Positions 1-10,341 are shown, counted from the stretch's first letter. The stretch: DNA of 64,000 nt from Flavobacteriales bacterium (GCA_016779995.1 JADHMO010000004.1:1-64000); one strand, 5' to 3'. Notes: generated by a model from the letters alone, not told the origin. Program-made: numbers and translations.

Positions 1-3000
1 TGCCATCAACAACAGAAATATCGTAGTTGTTAGAACCACCTTGACCTGTTGCTTGAACACTACCATCTGAAGCACCAGCCTCAGAAACATCAGAAGTGCC
101 TAATAATACCGCCTCAAATGAGCTACAGTAAGTACAACTTCCATCGTCTTCTGTGGCATTTGGATCAAAGTTATCAGCAGAAGCATCTGTACAACCTAAT
201 ACAGGCTCAGCACACTCTGTACATTCACCGAAACATACAGTTGGTAAATCAATAACCTCACCACATTCTCCTGAGAAGAAGTAGTTTGGTGATGGGTCAC
301 CTGTTGTTTCAGAAACGCCTAATTGACAAGCTTCAGGAGCAAATCCAATAACACCCCAACCTGACCAACCATCTGCTGGTCCAGTTAAAGCATGAACATA
401 CTCATGAACAACGTTAGCTTCTACAGTAGTAGAACCAGTATAAATGCCGTCTGCATCTTCATCGGATAGAGTAACACCCCAACCATACCAGTTAGCAAAT
501 GATCCGTTAATTACTACGTTATCGTAATCACCAGAAACAACGTTACCAGCGTCAACACTAAAGTTAACAGTTACAGCATCACAATATTCACATGAACCGT
601 CATCTTCTGTGGCAGCTGGGTTATAGTTACTTGCTGCTTCATCAGTACAACCTGGTATAGGTGTACCACACTCACTACAAGAACCGTAAGTATCACTAGT
701 ACTCGAACCCGCTGGAACTAAACGATTAGCATAAGTAGCATAATCAGTAATAGGAGCACAAGTAGCACCGTTAACCATATCATCGACTAGGTCTTCTTGA
801 CCTGCCCAATAATCTACCATATACTTATACTCAACGTTACCAGATAGGCCATCGATAGCAATACTATAAATACCATCACCATCATCGTCTGACATTATTA
901 TATCAGTCGTCCAGCCCCAAATTGGTCCAGTTAAGTGTACTGTAGAGAATTCTACACCTGCACAGCTCATATCAACGTTAAATACAGTTGGCTCTGGACA
1001 ATCTAAGTCAGGAGTCGCAGTATAAGAAGATACTTCATCTTCGAAAATAACAATGAAGTTTGTAGCATCACAAGCACCCCACTGCATACCCCATCCGGAG
1101 TAACCATCAGTAGGCCCTGTTACCGCTACAACATATTCGAATTGACCAATTGCTGGATCAAATTCACCAGTACCAGTCCAAACGTTATCATTATCATCAT
1201 CAGATAAAACAACTCCCCATCCTTGCCAGCCATTCCAAGTACCGTTAATTACAACATTGTCGTAATCTGTCATGTTTGGCTGAGCAGTTGAACTCATGTC
1301 AACACTGAAGTTAACTACCATTGGGTTACATATTGCACCACCAATAGCAATATCAGAATATGTGCCAGATGGTACATTAACTAGGTAATCTCCTAAGCTG
1401 AAGGTAATTTCATAGTCATATGCACCACCGCCTACAGTTACTTCGTAGCAACCTGCTGGTACACATAATTGTTCAGTAGAAGAGTAACTTGTTGGATATA
1501 AAGAAGCAGAAATACTACTGTTGTTACTACTTGACATAGTAAAGGTAGCACCATTCCATCCATCTCCCCATGAATCATTCATTACAAGAGCTACAGAGTT
1601 ATCCTCACATGCCTCACATGTTCCATCATCGTCTGTTGCAGATGGATCATAGTTAGTAGCATAAGGATCTGTACAACCTGCAACTTCAAATTCATCGCAA
1701 ATTCCGTCTTCATCAGTATCAACTAAACATAAACCATCACAGTCGTATCCAGCTTGTGCGTAAGAACAAGAACCGTTATTAATTGTAGCTAATGAATCGT
1801 AGTTACATGCTAACATATCAGTACAACCAGCTATAGCGCAACTAGCACCATATTCGATGGTTTCTGAGCCAAATAAAAATCCATATCCGCCAGCATCAAT
1901 TACTACTTCAGAATCAACTGATACAGTCCATGAATCCTCAACTGTCCAGTATTCACCATTTCCATTATATGTAAATGATGCACAGCCTTCTAAATCAACA
2001 CATGCAGTGTTAGTTCCTACACCAGAAACAACCACATTACCGTTCATAGAAACTGATGCAGCAGTACCATCACCATATGATTCTGTTAGAGATACAGTTA
2101 CAGTACTAAATAAACAGTTACCATCACAATCTACAAACTCAGAAGCAGGATAAATACAAGAACCGTCATTGACATCAGCTGTATCTACGTAGTTACAAGC
2201 TAATTCGTCCGTACAACCCCAAACGAAGTCATACTCACAAGAACCATCATCAACAGTAGCCGATGGGTTGTAGTTCATTGCTAATGTATCCATACATCCG
2301 CTGTATACTTGAGTTAGAGTTAGGTCATAACCATAACAACCCCAAGTTGCAGTACCGTCAACAACAACGTAGTAAGTAGTACTATCGTTAGTATTAAACG
2401 TAAGATTTAAGTCACTTCCAGAGAAACCTGTTGCTTGAGCTATTTCTACAGTAGTTGAATCTAATGGATCGCCATCATAAACGAATAATCCTGGTTGAGC
2501 AGTACCTGTTTCTTCTTGAACTAAGTTAACCAGAACAGAACCATTTTCAGCAGTAAAATAGTAACCATTATCTTCACCAGCAACCCAAGTAGATGTAGAC
2601 GCTGTATTTGTAGCATCATAATCATTAACATGGTTACAAGTAGTCGAAGAAACAAAGTAATTTAATTCAACAGCAAGAGCTACTGGATATTCACATGATC
2701 CGTCTTCGAAATCAACAGTTTCATCATAGTTTAATGCAGATGGATCAGTACAACCAAATGTACCACAAGATCCGAATAAACCAGAGAAGTTTCCACCTGA
2801 AGCAATTACTCCTTCAGAATCAGCAACTGTCCATGAATTTTCAGAGGACCATGAACCAGCAGTATATGTTACATCGTAACATGCATCTAGATCAAGACAC
2901 AACTCAAAAATAGCAAAGTCACCATTGTTATCATTGAAGTTTACAGTATAAATAACGCCGTCTAACTCTAGAGTACCGCCATTCCATCCGTCACCATATG

Positions 3001-6000
3001 AGTCGAATAAAGAAAGCGTGATATTTGATCCTTCTAGACAAACGCCTTCACAATCAAATCCTTCTTCTGGATAGAAGCAAGAGCCATCATCCACATCAGC
3101 AGTATCTGCATAGTTACAAGCTAATTCATCAATACAACCCCAAACGAAGTCATAAGAACAAGAGCCATCATCCATGTTTACAAGAGGATCATAATTTAAT
3201 GCTAAAGTATCCATACATCCGTAAATGAAATCAGCACAATATACTTCCCATACGAGGTTACCGAAAGATTCATCACCATTTACAGAACCATCACTAGACC
3301 AAAGTACAGTAAGACCGTTACCAAAGCCTTCAACATATTGTCCAGGTAAATTATCTTCAATTTCAGTTATTAAGTTTGCAGAGTTAATTGCATCTTCTCC
3401 GACACCATCGTAAATAGCAAACTCATCATAGTTGTTTTCAGTATCACCACTAGTCCATAAGATACTTACAGGAGTAACACCATCTGAAGGATAAACATAA
3501 ACCTGATACATATTGTTTGCGTATCCTGTTCCAACTATAATACTATCTGTTAAAGCATTATCAGTACCGCAGGCAGAACCAATAAAGTTACCATCACAAT
3601 CAAACCCATCTGCTGGGTATACGCATGTGAAGTTGTCGTAATCAGCAGAATCATTGTAATTACATGCTAATTCATCAATACAACCACCAACACCCTCTAA
3701 AGAGTTGATTGATAATTCAAACTCGTAACAATCCCAGTTGTCAGAATCAAGTATTACAAAATAAGTACTTCCAGAATCTGTTTCGAAAATAGTATTTAGT
3801 GAGAAGTCCACATTAGTATTCTGATACAGATTAGTTACTAATGTACTTACTTCATTGACGTCTAATGGGTTACCATTATAGATATTAAGTTGACCATCAG
3901 TCCATGAGCCTCCCGTTATTACAGATAAAGAAACTGATACTGAGCTACCATCTGAAACAAAAGCATAACCCATATCACCACCATCATTTGTCCATGATGA
4001 GTTAGGATATTCAAAACCAACTGTTCCGTCATTGTAATCATTTGCAAAGTTACATAGATCCCCTGAAGTAGAGTAATCTAATTCAACATCGAAATATGCT
4101 GGGAATTCATTACCATCACAATCAAGACCAACTTCAGCAAATTCACAAGAACCAGAAGGCTCATAGGTAGCTAAAGAGTCATAATTACAAGCAATTTCAT
4201 CCATACAACCCCAATACAAAGAGTCTGGTAATTCAGTTACAGTAGCAACAATAGTACCAACACTATCAGTATTCCATGCATCAACAGCAGCAAAATAAAG
4301 TGAAACTCCAGCTTCAATTTCTATGCTTAATGAGTTAGGATTGAAATTTGTAAATTGAGTTGAGTCGCAATCGAAGATATGATAAATTATATCTGCATCT
4401 GATTCTGTAACCTCAAAAGTAACAACGGCTCCAAATCCAGCAGGATCAGAAGTTACATAAGAATATGGAGCTGAATCAGCATCCTCTTCTACAGAAACAG
4501 TATTTGAAGCAACTGCGTTTTGACAAGTGTAAGCACATGATCCGTTATCATATGTTGCATCTGGATTATAGTTGTCATATAATGGATCCATACAACCTCC
4601 TACTGGAGATACAGTACATACAGCTCCACCAATAGAAACAACTTGAAGATCTAATGATCCACCATCAACCTCTAATAAGAAGTAGTCTGAAGTTAAATCA
4701 TCCAGAATTTGTAGTTGAGAACCGTCAGTCCATCCTGAGGATGATGTAGCACCCATTGAAACAATATAACATCCAACAGGTACACAAGTTAATGTGTCTT
4801 TACCTGCCCATGTTGGTAATTCAAACGGCTCAACAGAGAATACAGTGTCATTTGTTTCTTGATTATATACATATACTTCATCAGAAGTTATGTTTTCTTG
4901 GTTGAAAGCAAAAGATACATCAACAGAGTTTTCATCACAATAGATACAAGACTCATCATCAACAGTTGCTTCAGCATCATAATTGGATGCTAATTCATCA
5001 GTACAACCATAAGTTTCACAGCTTGCGTCTCCTATTGAGAAGTAAGTTGCTAATTGTTGAGGATAAGATAGGTAACCCATTCCGTCTTCATCATAACCAA
5101 CATTTGGCCCCATAACAGTAGTTGGGACTAATTCAGCGCCAAATTGGTTAGTTACACCAAAGGTACCATTGTTGTTCCATCCATCTCCATAAGTGTCATA
5201 TGTAATTAATTTATAACATCCATCAGGAAGACATCCTGTAGTTCTTTCGTAAACTTCACCATCGTCATAGTCACCACTTGCAAAACCACCAGCGGAAGTA
5301 TTTCCAATAGTTAAGGCGTTACCACCAGCAACGATTAATTCATTTCCGTTGTTATATAATTCCCAGTGAATCTCACCAGAATATGCGAAAGGAGGATTAC
5401 CGGTAGTGATAGTAATTGTAATCACATCATCAGGTAATTCACCAAGAGGAAGGTTAGAATCTGAAACTTCTTCACCATTTAAACAAACTAAACAACTACC
5501 ATCATCAACAATTGCTTCCAGATCAAAGTTATTAGCTAAAGGGTTTGTACATCCTGTAGGACATCCTAAAAAGCCATTTTCGTTTGCTCCACTTGCAAGT
5601 ACATTGCCATCAGCATCAGAAATAGACCATGAATTTTCGTAAGACCAAGATCCTGCAGTAAAGACAACTTCAATACAAGTGTCTAAATCAACACAAGCTG
5701 TAAAAGTTTCTGTTTGTTCAGAATATGGCCAACCATAAGAACCTACCTGAGTGTATTCAACTCCTGCAACGTTCAAAGAACCACCATTCCAACCATCGCC
5801 ATAAGAATCTGTTAAAGAAATTGTAACAGGTGAACCAACTATACAGTTACCATCACAATCAACAGTTTCAGTAGCATATGTACATGAACCATCTTCTAGC
5901 TCTGCATCTGCATTATAATTACATGCAGCTACATCAGTACAACCTGGTAATCCGCAAGAACCAACAAGAAATGATTCAGAATCAAATCCTGACCAAGCGC

Positions 6001-7555
6001 CGCCTGCATCAATAGTGTAAGTAACACCATCAACAACTAATGCACCACCATTCCAACCATCGCCATAAGAATCAAAAAGCGATATATTGTAGTTGTCAGG
6101 TAATTCAACAGCACCAGAAAATCCATCATAACCTGAAGCCATAGAAGCTAGAACGTTTCCATCGCAATCAGTAATTGTGAAAGAATTTTCACCCGCATAT
6201 GAGCCAGCAGAATAAATAACATTTGGACAATTCCCATTTGGAGCAAATGATTCAAAATCAAATCCTGACCAAGCACCACCAGCATCAATAGTGTAAGAAA
6301 CACCACCAATAGTTAATGCGCCACCATTCCAACCATCACCATATGAGTCAGATAAATTAACAAAATAAAAGTCTGGTAATTCAACACAAGAAGAAAATCC
6401 ATCATAACCTGAAGCCATAGAAGCTAGAACAGTTCCATCGCAATCAGTAATTGTAAAAGAATTTTCACCCGCATATGAGCCAGATGAGTACTCAACTAAA
6501 GTGCCTGAAAGACATGCGCCATCACAATCGAAACCTTCTGCAGCAAATGTACATGACCCGTCGTCAACTGTAGCTGCTGGATCGTAGTTACACGCTGTCA
6601 TATCAATACAACCAGGAGTTACAGAATACTCACAAATTGAGTTGTCAGAAATTAGAGCAGTTTCATCAAAGTTATCAGCATAAATGTCTGTACAGCCGGT
6701 ATAAGCAGCACATGAAGATTCGCCTATTTCAATGTAGTCTGTTCCAGTTTGACCAAATTCTCCAGGCGTAATATTATCTCCGCCATTCAAGCTATATGCA
6801 AATGCATAAGAACCTCCTGAACCAGAAAAACCACTGATTTCGTAACATCCATCAGCGAAGCAATTTGATACATTGTCACTAGATGTTGAAGCAGCAGATT
6901 CACCAGTAGATAAATCAGTCATAGACCAGGAGCCACCATAACCCACTAGGGTATATGTCCAGCCACCAGTAGAAATTTCTTGAACGTCAATTGTAGTAAA
7001 CGTTCCTTCTAGACAGTTTCCTTCACAGTCGAAACCAGCATCAGCGTAGGTACATGTACCATCATCTAATGTCGCTGTTTCATCATAGTTACAGGCCGCC
7101 ATATCAGTACATCCTGCACCTGCTAAAGGCGTGAATTCAACTGATAAACCAACAGAAATAGTGATGAAATCACTATAAACGTCAGAATCAGCAGAAGTTA
7201 TTGAGAATGATGTAAAGCCTGTCAAATCAATTGACATCATGTCGCTTGCGCAACCATTCGCAACAACTGTTTCCCCGTCTACAACAAGGGTAAAATCATA
7301 CCAAGAACCACAATAATCAGAGAAAGTTCCCTGAAGCGAAGCGGTACTTAGTGTTACGGCACTGATTTCACCACCATTGTTAACAGTAATGTCAGACGCA
7401 TTTACTGTTAAAACAGTAGGGTCATCATCATTTCCCGAAACCGAGAAATCTTGTGATGCCGTGTCAGCCATTGTGTTTACGCTAAAAAACGTAAAAACAA
7501 CAGCAAGTAAAAGTCCATAAAATGAACTAGAGTTTTTTGTAAAATTACAACTCAT
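1..7555 (-). CDS. Giant secreted Cys-rich repeat protein, SprB-like (C-terminus beyond window)
   Basis: The frame is open from the ATG at 7553-7555 to the window edge, giving 2518 codons with no stop seen in the stretches I translated; the C-terminus lies outside. The protein starts with a signal peptide (MSCNFTKNSS, then a hydrophobic stretch to about residue 30). The body has at least 18 Cys-rich modules of the form GCTD-x-AACNYD-x-A-x-DDGSC, many followed by DC-x-GNC. They alternate with beta-rich modules carrying DSYGDGWNGG or a DDDGDGIY/EYKYMVD motif. The last visible residues (SEAGASDGSVQATG, then GGSNNYDISV) match the SprB repeat pattern of gliding adhesins. Such proteins are exported by T9SS and sit on the cell surface; a C-terminal sorting domain would be expected further left. 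The Asp-rich loops suggest Ca2+ binding (inference). Role proposed: surface adhesin or matrix protein; ligand unknown. Confidence 0.85.
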   Translation of the reverse strand, partial: MSCNFTKNSSSFYGLLLAVVFTFFSVNTMADTASQDFSVSGNDDDPTVLTVNASDITVNNGGEISAVTLSTASLQGTFSDYCGSWYDFTLVVDGETVVANGCASDMMSIDLTGFTSFSITSADSDVYSDFITISVGLSVEFTPLAGAGCTDMAACNYDETATLDDGTCTYADAGFDCEGNCLEGTFTTIDVQEISTGGWTYTLVGYGGSWSMTDLSTGESAASTSSDNVSNCFADGCYEISGFSGSGGSYAFAYSLNGGDNITPGEFGQTGTDYIEIGESSCAAYTGCTDIYADNFDETALISDNSICEYSVTPGCIDMTACNYDPAATVDDGSCTFAAEGFDCDGACLSGTLVEYSSGSYAGENSFTITDCDGTVLASMASGYDGFSSCVELPDFYFVNLSDSYGDGWNGGALTIGGVSYTIDAGGAWSGFDFESFAPNGNCPNVIYSAGSYAGENSFTITDCDGNVLASMASGYDGFSGAVELPDNYNISLFDSYGDGWNGGALVVDGVTYTIDAGGAWSGFDSESFLVGSCGLPGCTDVAACNYNADAELEDGSCTYATETVDCDGNCIVGSPVTISLTDSYGDGWNGGSLNVAGVEYTQVGSYGWPYSEQTETFTACVDLDTCIEVVFTAGSWSYENSWSISDADGNVLASGANENGFLGCPTGCTNPLANNFDLEAIVDDGSCLVCLNGEEVSDSNLPLGELPDDVITITITTGNPPFAYSGEIHWELYNNGNELIVAGGNALTIGNTSAGGFASGDYDDGEVYERTTGCLPDGCYKLITYDTYGDGWNNNGTFGVTNQFGAELVPTTVMGPNVGYDEDGMGYLSYPQQLATYFSIGDASCETYGCTDELASNYDAEATVDDESCIYCDENSVDVSFAFNQENITSDEVYVYNQETNDTVFSVEPFELPTWAGKDTLTCVPVGCYIVSMGATSSSGWTDGSQLQILDDLTSDYFLLEVDGGSLDLQVVSIGGAVCTVSPVGGCMDPLYDNYNPDATYDNGSCAYTCQNAVASNTVSVEEDADSAPYSYVTSDPAGFGAVVTFEVTESDADIIYHIFDCDSTQFTNFNPNSLSIEIEAGVSLYFAAVDAWNTDSVGTIVATVTELPDSLYWGCMDEIACNYDSLATYEPSGSCEFAEVGLDCDGNEFPAYFDVELDYSTSGDLCNFANDYNDGTVGFEYPNSSWTNDGGDMGYAFVSDGSSVSVSLSVITGGSWTDGQLNIYNGNPLDVNEVSTLVTNLYQNTNVDFSLNTIFETDSGSTYFVILDSDNWDCYEFELSINSLEGVGGCIDELACNYNDSADYDNFTCVYPADGFDCDGNFIGSACGTDNALTDSIIVGTGYANNMYQVYVYPSDGVTPVSILWTSGDTENNYDEFAIYDGVGEDAINSANLITEIEDNLPGQYVEGFGNGLTVLWSSDGSVNGDESFGNLVWEVYCADFIYGCMDTLALNYDPLVNMDDGSCSYDFVWGCIDELACNYADTADVDDGSCFYPEEGFDCEGVCLEGSNITLSLFDSYGDGWNGGTLELDGVIYTVNFNDNNGDFAIFELCLDLDACYDVTYTAGSWSSENSWTVADSEGVIASGGNFSGLFGSCGTFGCTDPSALNYDETVDFEDGSCEYPVALAVELNYFVSSTTCNHVNDYDATNTASTSTWVAGEDNGYYFTAENGSVLVNLVQEETGTAQPGLFVYDGDPLDSTTVEIAQATGFSGSDLNLTFNTNDSTTYYVVVDGTATWGCYGYDLTLTQVYSGCMDTLAMNYNPSATVDDGSCEYDFVWGCTDELACNYVDTADVNDGSCIYPASEFVDCDGNCLFSTVTVSLTESYGDGTAASVSMNGNVVVSGVGTNTACVDLEGCASFTYNGNGEYWTVEDSWTVSVDSEVVIDAGGYGFLFGSETIEYGASCAIAGCTDMLACNYDSLATINNGSCSYAQAGYDCDGLCLVDTDEDGICDEFEVAGCTDPYATNYDPSATDDDGTCEACEDNSVALVMNDSWGDGWNGATFTMSSSNNSSISASLYPTSYSSTEQLCVPAGCYEVTVGGGAYDYEITFSLGDYLVNVPSGTYSDIAIGGAICNPMVVNFSVDMSSTAQPNMTDYDNVVINGTWNGWQGWGVVLSDDDNDNVWTGTGEFDPAIGQFEYVVAVTGPTDGYSGWGMQWGACDATNFIVIFEDEVSSYTATPDLDCPEPTVFNVDMSCAGVEFSTVHLTGPIWGWTTDIIMSDDDGDGIYSIAIDGLSGNVEYKYMVDYWAGQEDLVDDMVNGATCAPITDYATYANRLVPAGSSTSDTYGSCSECGTPIPGCTDEAASNYNPAATEDDGSCEYCDAVTVNFSVDAGNVVSGDYDNVVINGSFANWYGWGVTLSDEDADGIYTGSTTVEANVVHEYVHALTGPADGWSGWGVIGFAPEACQLGVSETTGDPSPNYFFSGECGEVIDLPTVCFGECTECAEPVLGCTDASADNFDPNATEDDGSCTYCSSFEAVLLGTSDVSEAGASDGSVQATGQGGSNNYDISVVDG
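130..7113 (-). repeat. At least 18 copies of a ~20-residue Cys-rich GCTD/NYD/DDGSC module
   Basis: Read on the minus strand, copies lie near 7050-7113, 6630-6695, 6545-6612, 5880-5943, 5490-5555, 4945-5010, 4535-4595, 4145-4207, 3625-3685, 3155-3220, 3080-3140, 2695-2755, 2235-2300, 2155-2218, 1765-1830, 1615-1680, 590-655 and 130-200. Each encodes a GC-T/M-D, a short spacer, C/A-NYD or NFD, then DDGSC. Spacing ranges from directly adjacent pairs to about 900 bases. The copies differ in DNA sequence, so this is an old protein-level repeat and not a recent array. Confidence 0.85.
5970..6488 (-). repeat. Recent in-frame tandem duplication (~275-bp unit) in the giant repeat gene
   Basis: The blocks 5970-6218 and 6245-6488 are close copies offset by about 275 bases. 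Both encode the same order: SAGSYAGENSFTITDCDG, LASMASGYDGFS, VELPD, DSYGDGWNGGAL, YTIDAGGAWSGFD, ESF. Long identical DNA runs remain, including the stretch encoding YDGFS and the stretch encoding ENSFTITDCDG, while other modules of the gene have diverged strongly. The unit length is close to a multiple of three and the frame is kept. Confidence 0.85.
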
Positions 7556-7745
7556 AACACTTGTTTTTGGTTAATAAATAGTTAATTCTAAACATTTTGA
7601 AAATGCAAGAAACACAATAAATACACGTATAAATAACTGAATATCAACATGTTAAGGTGTTTCCGAACAATATCTCAATTGTTTAGAGCTTATAAATATA
7701 AAATAGTTTTTAAAACTTTCCAACAATTACTCTTCTATTTTTTTC

Positions 7746-7776
7746 TTTTGCACCCCTAATTTTAAACCTATATTTA
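7746..7776 (+). promoter_or_regulatory. Candidate Bacteroidota promoter (TTG-N18-TATATTTA)
   Basis: TTG at 7748-7750 and TATATTTA at 7769-7776 approximate the TTG-N19-TAnnTTTG sigma-A pattern of this phylum. The -7 box ends only 5 nt before the ATG at 7782, so the mRNA would be leaderless or nearly so. Confidence 0.4.
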
Positions 7777-7781
7777 CAGCA

Positions 7782-8819
7782 ATGAAACATACTTTTTATA
7801 TAGCTGTCTTTTTTTTATGTAGTTGTGCTAATGTTGTAGCTCCGACGGGCGGACCTAAGGATATGAATCCTCCACAACTTTTAGAGATAACTCCAAATAA
7901 TAAAATCAAGAACTTTGACCGACTTGATGTTACATTTATTTTTGATGAACTAATTCAAATAAATGATAAAAAGAATGTTTTCTTTTCTCCTTACTCTAAA
8001 GATGCTTTGAAAATTGATGTCAATAAAAATAAGCTTACAGTGAATTTTGAAAAAGAATTAATTGCAAACACTACCTATTATATGAACCTTGATGAAGTTG
8101 TAAAAGACGTCAATGAAGGCAATATTGTCAAAGAGCTAGACTATTTATTTTCTACCGGAAATACAATTGACACCTTAACTATTAGTGGATTTGTTGGGGA
8201 TGCCAAAACATCAAAGCCCCTAGAGGAAGTTTGGGTAGGGCTATACAAAAATGATGCGGACAGCCTAGTGTACAAAGAAACACCTAAATATGTAGTTAAA
8301 AGCAACAAGGCTGGAGAATTTTCATTTTCAAATCTAGCTAAAGACTCCTTTTATATATATGCCATAGAGGACTTAGATAACAACTTAAAGTTTACAATAC
8401 CCAATGAGAAAGTAGGCTTTTATGATAAAAAAGTCGTCAGCCAATCTAAGGGAATAGAAATGTACTTATTCGACGAAACAGCACTAGCTGATACTGTTAT
8501 GCCAATTGCTCAAGACAGCTCATTGGTTGGCTATGGTAAACTTGTTGTTGACTCCCTGCCAAATTATCCCTTAGTCCTTGAATTATTAAAAGATGATCAT
8601 ATTGTTCGTAGAATAAAGGCAACACACAAAACATCGATAGACTCCTTGAAGGCAGGTATGTACTCTTTAAGGCTAATAAAAGATGAAAATCAAAACGGAA
8701 TTTGGGATAGTGGTAAGCTAATCCATAAACGTGCTGCTGAAAAGGTTTGGCTTTACCCTAAAGAAATAAACATAAGAGATAACTGGGATGTGGTAATTGA
8801 ATGGGAAACTAATCAATAG
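7782..8819 (+). CDS. Ig-like (SbsA/Big_5 type) domain lipoprotein
   Basis: The 345-residue protein opens with a short lipoprotein signal peptide (MKHTFYIAVFFLCSC), with Cys15 as the probable lipidation site, then CANVVAPTGGPKD. This 'PTGGPKD..PP' start is typical of a Bacteroidota lipoprotein family with an SbsA/Big_5 Ig-like domain (about residues 28-120, ending in LDYLFSTG). A second beta-sandwich resembling a carboxypeptidase regulatory domain follows (about 130-220, 'ISGFVGDAKTSKPLEEVWVG'). The likely location is the outer membrane. Its function is unknown; related genes are often near cell-envelope genes. Its 3' end overlaps the convergent omega-amidase gene by 11 nt. Confidence 0.8.
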   Translation: MKHTFYIAVFFLCSCANVVAPTGGPKDMNPPQLLEITPNNKIKNFDRLDVTFIFDELIQINDKKNVFFSPYSKDALKIDVNKNKLTVNFEKELIANTTYYMNLDEVVKDVNEGNIVKELDYLFSTGNTIDTLTISGFVGDAKTSKPLEEVWVGLYKNDADSLVYKETPKYVVKSNKAGEFSFSNLAKDSFYIYAIEDLDNNLKFTIPNEKVGFYDKKVVSQSKGIEMYLFDETALADTVMPIAQDSSLVGYGKLVVDSLPNYPLVLELLKDDHIVRRIKATHKTSIDSLKAGMYSLRLIKDENQNGIWDSGKLIHKRAAEKVWLYPKEINIRDNWDVVIEWETNQ

Positions 8820-9573
8820 AGAACGAATCCATATCTTTTAAAAAGGGCAATCTTGACCTCCCTTTCAATAAATCAGCCTTATCAATAGTTAATGTTTTTA
8901 CTTGTTCCTTTTCAACCTCCTTATATATAAGGTGTCCATTATAGTCAATTAAGGAACTATGCCCGTTAAACTCAACGCCATTGATGTCTTGCCCTACTCT
9001 ATTTACGGCGGCTACATAACATTGATTTTCTATGGCTCTTGCCACTAATAGTTTGTCCCAATGATCAATGCGACTAACTGGCCAATTGGCTACATATAAT
9101 AATAAGTCAAAATTTTCATTATTTCTGCTGAATACTGGAAAACGAAGGTCGTAACATATAAGTGGGCAGATTTTCCAGCCCTTAAAATCAATAATGAGTC
9201 GGTCTTTCCCTGCTTCGAAATAATCTCCCTCATTCATCATACCAAATAAATGACGCTTGTCATACTGAAAATATGTGCCATCAGGATTCATCCATATTAA
9301 GCGATTGTGCTTTTTGCTATTTTCAACTATTATCAATGAGCCAACAATACTTGATTGTTTTTGCTTAGCTAATTTTGACAACCATTGCATACTTTCGCCA
9401 TTCATAGCCTCACCTTGACAACTGACACTAAAAGCTGTACTAAATAATTCAGGTAATATAAAAATATCGGTTTCTTTTACCTTAGACATTAAGGCTTCAA
9501 GGTGATTTCTATTTACTTCTGGGCTCTCCCAATACAGATGACTTTGTACTAATGTTATCCTTAGCTTAGTCAT
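8809..9573 (-). CDS. Nitrilase-family omega-amidase (YafV/Nit2-like)
   Basis: The 254-residue protein belongs to the carbon-nitrogen hydrolase (nitrilase) superfamily. The catalytic triad is visible: Glu42 (LPELF), Lys106 (YDKRHLFGM) and Cys140 (ICYDLRFPVF). Sequence style and length fit the YafV/Nit2 branch, which hydrolyses alpha-keto acid omega-amides such as 2-oxoglutaramate and 2-oxosuccinamate and serves as metabolite repair after transamination of glutamine or methionine. It is cytoplasmic, with no signal peptide. It lies 9 nt downstream of sdhB on the same strand, so it may be cotranscribed with sdhCAB. Fold and catalysis are clear; the exact substrate is inferred from family resemblance. 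Confidence 0.85.
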   Translation of the reverse strand: MTKLRITLVQSHLYWESPEVNRNHLEALMSKVKETDIFILPELFSTAFSVSCQGEAMNGESMQWLSKLAKQKQSSIVGSLIIVENSKKHNRLIWMNPDGTYFQYDKRHLFGMMNEGDYFEAGKDRLIIDFKGWKICPLICYDLRFPVFSRNNENFDLLLYVANWPVSRIDHWDKLLVARAIENQCYVAAVNRVGQDINGVEFNGHSSLIDYNGHLIYKEVEKEQVKTLTIDKADLLKGRSRLPFLKDMDSFSID

Positions 9574-9582
9574 CTAATTAGA

Positions 9583-10335
9583 CTATTTCTTAGACTTTAG
9601 AGAGGCTGACAGATACTCTCTATTCATTCGAGCTATATTTTCAAGAGAAATTTCTTTAGGACATTCTACCTCACAAGCACCGGTATTTGTACAATTTCCA
9701 AACCCTTCTAAGTCCATTTGGTTAACCATATTCAATACCCTTTCTTCACGTTCTACTTGACCTTGAGGTAAAAGTGCTAGTTGAGAGACCTTAGCTGATA
9801 CAAACAACATAGCTGAAGAATTTTTACAAGTAGCTACACATGCTCCACAACCTATACAAGTAGCTGCGCTAAATGCATCATCAGCATCTTCTTTAGGGAT
9901 AGGGATAGCATTGGCATCAATAGTATTGCCCGATGTGTTGACAGAAACATACCCTCCTGCCTGAATAACTCTATCGAAAGCCGAACGATCAACAACTAGG
10001 TCCTTAACTACAGGAAATGCTTTTGCCCTCCATGGCTCTATATAAATTGTTTCGCCATCTTTAAATTCACGCATATGAAGTTGGCAGGTAGTAACCGCTC
10101 TACCTGGACCATGAGCTTCTCCGTTGATATACATTGAACAACTCCCGCAAATACCTTCTCTACAATCATGGTCAAAAGCTACGGGCTCATCGCCTCTATT
10201 AATAATGTCTGTATTGACTACATCCATCATTTCTAAGAAAGACATGTCAGGGCTGATGTCTGTTGCTTTGTATTCAACAATTTTACCTTTTTCGTTGGCG
10301 TTTTTTTGACGCCAAATTTTGAGCGTTAAATTCAT
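9583..10335 (-). CDS. sdhB: Succinate dehydrogenase/fumarate reductase iron-sulfur subunit
   Basis: This is the 250-residue electron-transfer subunit of complex II. The plant-type [2Fe-2S] ligands are Cys58, Cys63, Cys66 and Cys84. The C-terminal half carries the [4Fe-4S]/[3Fe-4S] cysteines Cys160, Cys163, Cys166 and Cys170 ([11 protein letters not shown]) and Cys215, Cys221 and Cys225. It moves electrons from the SdhA flavin to the membrane quinone site. It follows sdhA after 6 nt, with gene order sdhC-sdhA-sdhB as in Bacillus and other Bacteroidota. In an aerobic, light-harvesting marine cell the succinate dehydrogenase direction is more likely than fumarate reduction, but sequence alone does not settle this. 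Confidence 0.97.
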   Translation of the reverse strand: MNLTLKIWRQKNANEKGKIVEYKATDISPDMSFLEMMDVVNTDIINRGDEPVAFDHDCREGICGSCSMYINGEAHGPGRAVTTCQLHMREFKDGETIYIEPWRAKAFPVVKDLVVDRSAFDRVIQAGGYVSVNTSGNTIDANAIPIPKEDADDAFSAATCIGCGACVATCKNSSAMLFVSAKVSQLALLPQGQVEREERVLNMVNQMDLEGFGNCTNTGACEVECPKEISLENIARMNREYLSASLKSKK

Positions 10336-10341
10336 ATCGAA

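Noticed and set aside
1-7555. Many short plus-strand open frames and a CRISPR-like repeated look
   Set aside because: The plus-strand frames are antisense shadows of one continuous minus-strand coding frame. The repeats are diverged, in frame and encode a protein module, without constant repeat length or spacers.
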